Part shown: piece by piece, positions 32,600-38,424 of the stretch | Layout of the letters: every line of letters begins with the position of its first letter | Numbering within the stretch: the first letter of the stretch is position 1 | Assembly (NCBI GenBank): GCA_019233415.1 | Contig: JAFAMK010000192.1 | Coordinates: 1 to 38,424, forward strand | DNA length: 38,424 bases | Origin: Vulcanimicrobiota bacterium | GTDB lineage: Bacteria; Vulcanimicrobiota; Vulcanimicrobiia; Vulcanimicrobiales; Vulcanimicrobiaceae | Reading direction: 5' to 3' | Notes under the pieces: model-generated | Told to the model about the DNA's origin: nothing | The model's database searches: none | Seen by the model: only the letters and a program-made list of their open reading frames with translations | Translations under genes and position numbers: made by a program

Positions 32600-32746
32600 A
32601 TGGAAGTCCTGATCCCCCTCTCGCTCTTCGCGCTCGCCGCGGTCCTCGCGCCCTTCCTCGGCTACGACTCCCCTCCGGGGGCCGGCCCGACCTGGCCCGA
32701 CGCTCCGACGACCGGGAAGGAAGCCCGCCGCCTGCTCCGCTTCTAG
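32600..32746 (+). CDS. Small membrane-anchored ORF divergent from LysR
   Basis: This is a 48-residue product. It has a hydrophobic N-terminal span (MEVLIPLSLFALAAVLAPFLG), then a Pro-rich, Gly-rich stretch (YDSPPGAGPTWPDAP) and a basic tail (KEARRLLRF). AGGGG stands 1 nt before ATG 32600. The size and lack of family match keep confidence low, but its position opposite a LysR gene is the usual place for a regulated target. Confidence 0.42.
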   Translation: MEVLIPLSLFALAAVLAPFLGYDSPPGAGPTWPDAPTTGKEARRLLRF

Positions 32747-32761
32747 GAACCGGCGGCCTTT

Positions 32762-32781
32762 GCTCGGTACGGGGACCGAGC
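32762..32781. repeat. Inverted repeat upstream of clpB
   Basis: GCTCGGT/ACCGAGC, a perfect 7-bp stem with a 6-nt loop, starts 15 nt past the small ORF stop and 16 nt before CIRCE. It may end the small transcript or be a second operator of clpB. Confidence 0.4.
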
Positions 32782-32797
32782 TGACGAAACCCCGGCG

Positions 32798-32823
32798 TTA
32801 GCACTCTCGGTTATGGAGTGCGA

Positions 32824-32824
<1 letters not shown>
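32798..32824 (+). promoter_or_regulatory. CIRCE element (HrcA operator) at clpB
   Basis: TTAGCACTC, 9 nt, then GAGTGCGAA: both arms of the consensus TTAGCACTC-N9-GAGTGCTAA with one mismatch in the right arm. The right arm contains the GGAG ribosome site of clpB and its last A is the first base of the ATG. HrcA bound here would block transcription elongation or initiation of clpB, and a hairpin in the mRNA could also hide the ribosome site. Confidence 0.9.
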
Positions 32825-35460
<2,636 letters not shown>

Positions 35461-35467
35461 TACCAAC

Positions 35468-35500
35468 CCCGCTGTCGCGTGCGCCAGCGGGTTTTCTTTT
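35468..35500 (+). terminator. Rho-independent terminator of clpB
   Basis: CCCGCTG / CAGCGGG stem (7 bp) with a 10-nt loop, followed at once by TTTTCTTTT. This is the only textbook terminator with a T-run in the window. Confidence 0.85.
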
Positions 35501-35550
35501 CCAGCGGCGGAACACTCCGGGATCATTGCACTCGTAACCGGAGGGTTTCT

Positions 35551-35739
35551 ATGCGTAGACTCTTCATTGGCGCGCTCGCGCTTGCTTCACTTGCCTCGAC
35601 GCTCGTGTTCGCTGCGCCGGCTTCGGCCGCACACGACTCGATGAGCAGCCATCCGCGCTGCCCGCGCGGCTCGCACTGGGTCCCGCCGCACCGTGACAAG
35701 CACGGCAAGTGGGTCCCGGGGCACTGCCGCAAGACCTAA
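35551..35739 (+). CDS. Small secreted peptide with CxxG-type Trp/His-rich core
   Basis: This is a 62-residue product. GGAGG lies 6 nt before ATG 35551. A signal peptide (MRRLFIGALALASLASTLVF, AAPASAA) leaves about 36 residues: a His/Ser start, then CPRGSHWVPPHRDKHGKWVPGHC and a basic end. Two Cys, three His and the repeated WVP-type motif suggest a small disulfide-closed, metal-binding or wall-associated peptide, similar in style to YXWVPGY-motif proteins. The function is unknown. rpiA starts 3 bp after its stop, so the two are one transcript. Confidence 0.72.
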   Translation: MRRLFIGALALASLASTLVFAAPASAAHDSMSSHPRCPRGSHWVPPHRDKHGKWVPGHCRKT

Positions 35740-35742
35740 CCG

Positions 35743-36435
35743 GTGGCCGTCGGCGACGATCTCAAGCGCGCGGCGGGGTTCGCCGCGGTCGACCGCTACG
35801 TGCGGGCTGGAACGTGCATCGGTCTCGGGACCGGGACGACGGCGCACTGGGCGATCGTGCGGGTCGGCGAGCGGGTCGCCGCCGGTGAAGAGATCGTCGC
35901 CGTCCCGACCTCGGAGGCGACCGCGGCGCTCTGCCGCGAGCTTCGCATCCCATTGGCCGCGTTCGGCGCCCGCGCGATCGACGTTGCGATCGACGGCGCC
36001 GACGAGGTCGCGGCGGACTGGTCCCTGACGAAGGGCGGCGGCGGCGCGATGTTCCGCGAGAAAGCGGTTGCGCTCGCCGCCCGCACCTTCGTCGTCATCG
36101 TCACCCCGGAAAAACTCGTCGACCGCCTCGGCGCCTTCCCGACGCCCGTCGAAGTCGTCCCCTACGCGCTCCCCTACGTCGAACGCGAGATCGCAACCCA
36201 CCTCGGCGCAACCATCGCCCGCCGCGGCGGCGAAACCCCGTACGTCACCGACAACGGCAACGCACTCCTCGACTGCGCCTTCGGCCTGATCGCCGACCCG
36301 GTTGGCTTGGACCGCGCCCTGCGCGACATCCACGGCGTCGTTGCGACGGGCCTCTTCGCCTCGTCACTCACCGCCGCCGTGATCGTCGCCGCACCGGACG
36401 GCGTGCGCGAGCTGCAGAAGCCTGAGCTAGACTAG
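35743..36435 (+). CDS. rpiA: Ribose-5-phosphate isomerase A
   Basis: This enzyme interconverts ribose 5-phosphate and ribulose 5-phosphate in the pentose phosphate pathway. It is a 230-residue RpiA type. Motifs are IGLGTGTTAHWA (phosphate loop), VPTSEAT, VAIDGADEVA (catalytic Asp) and the Lys/Glu stretch LTKGGGGAMFREKAVA. GNALLDCAFG and HGVVATGLF complete the fold. GTG 35743 follows the secreted peptide gene by 3 bp, with no ribosome site, so translation is probably coupled. The stop shares CTAG with the stop of the convergent OppA-like gene. Confidence 0.95.
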   Translation: MAVGDDLKRAAGFAAVDRYVRAGTCIGLGTGTTAHWAIVRVGERVAAGEEIVAVPTSEATAALCRELRIPLAAFGARAIDVAIDGADEVAADWSLTKGGGGAMFREKAVALAARTFVVIVTPEKLVDRLGAFPTPVEVVPYALPYVEREIATHLGATIARRGGETPYVTDNGNALLDCAFGLIADPVGLDRALRDIHGVVATGLFASSLTAAVIVAAPDGVRELQKPELD

Positions 36436-38078
36436 ATCGCGTATTCCCAGGTGTTCCAGAAGGTTGTTACGGCGTGGGCGGGTTTGTAGTTTTTTAGGTC
36501 GTTGTTGACGACGTCGAAGCGGCGGTTGAACCACATCGTGAGCATCGGGAGCTGGTCGATGAGGATTTCCTGGATGCGGGTGTAGGCGGCTTTGCGGACG
36601 GATTGCTCGTTGGAGGTGAGAGCGATCTTTTCTTGGGCATCCAGCGTTTTGTCGCAGAAGCGGAACTGGTTCTCGCCGTTCGGTGGGAACCGGTCACACA
36701 TGAAGTTCAGCGCATCGTCGGGGTCGACGCCGGGGATCCACGCCGAGAACTCGACGTCGAACTTGCCGCTCTGCAGGATGCCGCCGGACTGCGCGACCGC
36801 GAACATCAGGCTCGACGTGTAGGCTTTCACCTCGGCCTCGACGCCGACGTCCTTCCACGCCGCCTGCAGGATGACGGCGACGCGGTTGCCGAGCGCGTTT
36901 CCGCTCGTCGTGACGATCTGCACGTGCAGGCGCTTCCCGTTCTTCACGCGGATGCCGTCGCCGCCGGCGCGCCAGCCGGCTGCGTCGAGCAATGCGCGCG
37001 CCTTGGCCGGATCGTACGGGATCGGCTGCAGCGACGCGTCGTAGGCCCACGAGAACGCCGGCTGGTCGCCCTCGCCCAGGATGTTCACGCCGTAGGTGGC
37101 GACGTCGATCAACCGTTTGCGGTCCGTCGCGTAGGCGAGCGCACGCCGCACCGCGAGCTCCGACGTCGGCTCGCGCTGCAGGTTGAAGCCGAGCAGCGAG
37201 TACTGCGCGAACGGCGTGAGCAGCGCGTGCGTCCCTTCGATCTTCGACGCGCTTGCGTAGTTCGTCGCCGAAGCGTAGTACCACATGTCGATCTCGTGCG
37301 TCTGCAGGCTCGTCACGATCGTGTTCTCGTCCGGGATCACGCGGTATTCGACCTCGCGCAGCTTCGGTGCGCCGCGCCAGTAGTGCGGGTTCGCGACCAT
37401 CCGCAGCGTCTGGCCGCGGTGCCACTCCTGCACGATGAACGGCCCGGTTCCGACCGGCTTGCTGTTGTACGGAATCTGGTTGAGGTCGTGATACTTCGCC
37501 AGCAGATGTTTCGGATAAACGGGATACGGTGTCGGCCCCATCGTGAAGAACGTGTTCACGAATGGCGCGTACGGCTTCGCGAGGTGCACGACCGCGGTGT
37601 ACTGGTCGGGCTCGTCGATCGCGCGAATGAGGTCGTATCCGAGGCGGGTCGGCACGTTGGTGTTCGGGTTCATCACCGCGTGCCAGCTGAACACCACGTC
37701 GTCGGCCGAGAACGGCGCACCGTCTTGCCACGTCACACCACGGCGCAGATGGTACGTGATCGTGAGGCCGTCCTTCGAGATGCCGCCGTTCGCGAGCGTC
37801 GGCACGTCGGTCGCAAGCTCGGGGACGAGCGCGTTCGCGTCGCTGAAGTTGAACAAATAACCCGCCCAAAACATCGACAGATCGACGTCGACCTGGAAGT
37901 TCCCGACCAGCGGGCTGAGCGAGTCGGGATCGTTCAGGCTCGCGATCCGCAGCACGCCGGGCTGCGTCCAGCTGTGGCGCGTTTCCGCGCCCGGCGTGGT
38001 CTGCGTCGTTGCGACGCGCGTGCAGGCGGGGAGGGCGAACGCGGCTACCGCGGCGAGGAAGGCGAGCAGACGTCTCAC
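36432..38078 (-). CDS. OppA/DppA-like substrate-binding lipoprotein
   Basis: This is an ABC-importer binding protein of SBP family 5, for oligopeptides or similar solutes, held on the outer face of the inner membrane. The signal MRRLLAFLAAVAAFALPAC ends in a lipobox with Cys19. Family features are LRIASLNDPDSLSPL, TYHLRRGVTWQDGAPFSADD, the NPHYWRG stretch, ALAYATDRKRLI and the final WFNRRFDVV. GTG 38078 gives this clean signal; GTG 38114 would add 12 residues at the N-terminus and abuts REP locus C. There are no permease or ATPase genes in view, so it is an orphan here or its partners lie elsewhere. Confidence 0.93.
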   Translation of the reverse strand: MRRLLAFLAAVAAFALPACTRVATTQTTPGAETRHSWTQPGVLRIASLNDPDSLSPLVGNFQVDVDLSMFWAGYLFNFSDANALVPELATDVPTLANGGISKDGLTITYHLRRGVTWQDGAPFSADDVVFSWHAVMNPNTNVPTRLGYDLIRAIDEPDQYTAVVHLAKPYAPFVNTFFTMGPTPYPVYPKHLLAKYHDLNQIPYNSKPVGTGPFIVQEWHRGQTLRMVANPHYWRGAPKLREVEYRVIPDENTIVTSLQTHEIDMWYYASATNYASASKIEGTHALLTPFAQYSLLGFNLQREPTSELAVRRALAYATDRKRLIDVATYGVNILGEGDQPAFSWAYDASLQPIPYDPAKARALLDAAGWRAGGDGIRVKNGKRLHVQIVTTSGNALGNRVAVILQAAWKDVGVEAEVKAYTSSLMFAVAQSGGILQSGKFDVEFSAWIPGVDPDDALNFMCDRFPPNGENQFRFCDKTLDAQEKIALTSNEQSVRKAAYTRIQEILIDQLPMLTMWFNRRFDVVNNDLKNYKPAHAVTTFWNTWEYAI

Positions 38079-38118
38079 GGCCGGGCGCTTCTCGGTCGGG
38101 GGTCGCCGGACCACCTCG

Positions 38119-38264
38119 CCCCTTCGACAAGCTCAGGATGACAGGGAATCGGGCTCAGAGTGATCGGGAATCAGGCTCAGGGTGACAGGGGATCAAGCTC
38201 AGGGTGACAGGGAATCAAGCTCAGGGTGACAGGGAATCGCCGTCATCCTGAGCCTGTCGAAGGG
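38119..38264. repeat. REP-like repeat locus C with five 22-bp tandem units
   Basis: An outer left arm (38119-38142, CCCCTTCGACAAG then CTCAGGATGAC) and right arm (38242-38264, GTCATCCTGAG then CCTGTCGAAGGG) face each other. Between them GCTCAGGGTGACAGGGAATC-type units start at 38131, 38153, 38175, 38197 and 38219, an exact 22-bp period. Units differ by a few bases, the middle ones being most alike. It lies between the OppA-like gene start and the stop of the phosphatase gene upstream of it. Confidence 0.88.
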
Positions 38265-38266
38265 CG

Positions 38267-38424
38267 CTACGGGAGCGGGCGGACGGCGAGGACGGCGAGG
38301 TCGTCGTCGATTCGGCCGCGTGTGTAGCGTTCGACCGAGGAGACGAGATGGCCGATGAGCCGCTGTGGGGTGCGGTCGTCGGCCTCGGCGATCCAGACCG
38401 TGACCAGCTCGGCGCCGGCGAAGC
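38267..38424 (-). CDS. PP2C/SpoIIE-type phosphatase, C-terminal end (cut by window edge)
   Basis: Only the last 51 codons are in the window. The visible part reads FAGAELVTVWIAEADD, then LIGHLVSSVERYTRG and RIDDDLAVLAVRPLP. The DDDLAVLAVR end is the metal-binding Asp motif of SpoIIE/RsbU phosphatases. Its stop is 3 bp from REP locus C. It would be the second such phosphatase in the window. Confidence 0.72.
   Translation of the reverse strand, partial: FAGAELVTVWIAEADDRTPQRLIGHLVSSVERYTRGRIDDDLAVLAVRPLP

Noticed and set aside
38131..38240. Possible small CRISPR array.
   Set aside because: The 22-bp units follow each other with no spacers and belong to the REP-like family seen at two other loci. 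No cas genes are present.

Overview
The window is very GC-rich, gene-dense chromosomal DNA from a free-living bacterium. It has no rRNA, tRNA, phage, transposase or CRISPR array that I can recognise. The gene set is mostly housekeeping: comEC, leuS, comEA, yqeK-rsfS, tsaE-tsaB-rimI, gyrA, trxA, clpB and rpiA. Mixed with these are lineage-type lipoproteins carrying Pro-Thr linkers, a PAS/GAF/SpoIIE signalling protein and one catabolic operon. A CIRCE element at clpB, SpoIIE/RsbW-type signalling, many GTG/TTG starts and unusual gene neighbours fit a soil-type, non-model phylum. Candidatus Eremiobacterota (WPS-2) is my guess from style alone and is of low to moderate confidence; no phylogenetic marker was compared.

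Layout. Positions 1-1544 (-) hold comEC, cut by the left edge. Then come a sugar-nucleotide epimerase (+), a hypothetical gene (-), a secreted cupin (-), an AhpD-like protein (+), a Pro-Thr-rich lipoprotein (-) and leuS (-). Positions 8465-10010 carry comEA and a secreted helical-repeat protein. Positions 10007-11709 (-) hold mazEF and a TPM-domain protein. Positions 11780-15291 (-) are a compact block of overlapping genes: tsaE-tsaB-rimI, a TonB-C-like gene, yqeK-rsfS and a 43-residue membrane protein. Positions 15300-18388 (+) hold two small genes and gyrA. Positions 18468-22300 hold a LamG/sugar-dehydrogenase lipoprotein, a secreted protein, thioredoxin and an orphan SelB C-terminal protein. 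Positions 22317-25259 encode a large PAS-PAS-GAF-GAF-PP2C-HATPase sensor.

The main catabolic unit is 25284-30412 (+). It contains a B12-dependent acyl-CoA mutase large subunit, a MeaB-type G-protein chaperone, the B12-binding small subunit, a PaaK-type acyl-CoA ligase and a GntR/FCD regulator. The mutase has Ile87, Asp114 and Gln205 where methylmalonyl-CoA mutase has Tyr, Ala and Arg. That is the signature of 2-hydroxyisobutyryl-CoA mutase. A perfect 16-bp palindrome of FadR/FCD type overlaps the presumed promoter, so the operon probably has a local sensor. The ligase would activate 2-hydroxyisobutyrate (or a similar branched hydroxy acid), the mutase would linearise it to 3-hydroxybutyryl-CoA, and MeaB would protect or reload the cofactor.

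Positions 30475-38424 hold a DUF155/RMD1-like membrane protein, a LysR regulator divergent from a small ORF, clpB with CIRCE, a small secreted peptide, rpiA, an OppA-like lipoprotein and the C-terminus of a second PP2C phosphatase. Three copies of one REP-like repeat family sit at gene ends (13569-13637, 30416-30475, 38119-38264). Two of them contain tandem expansions, and one supplies the last codons and stop of rimI.
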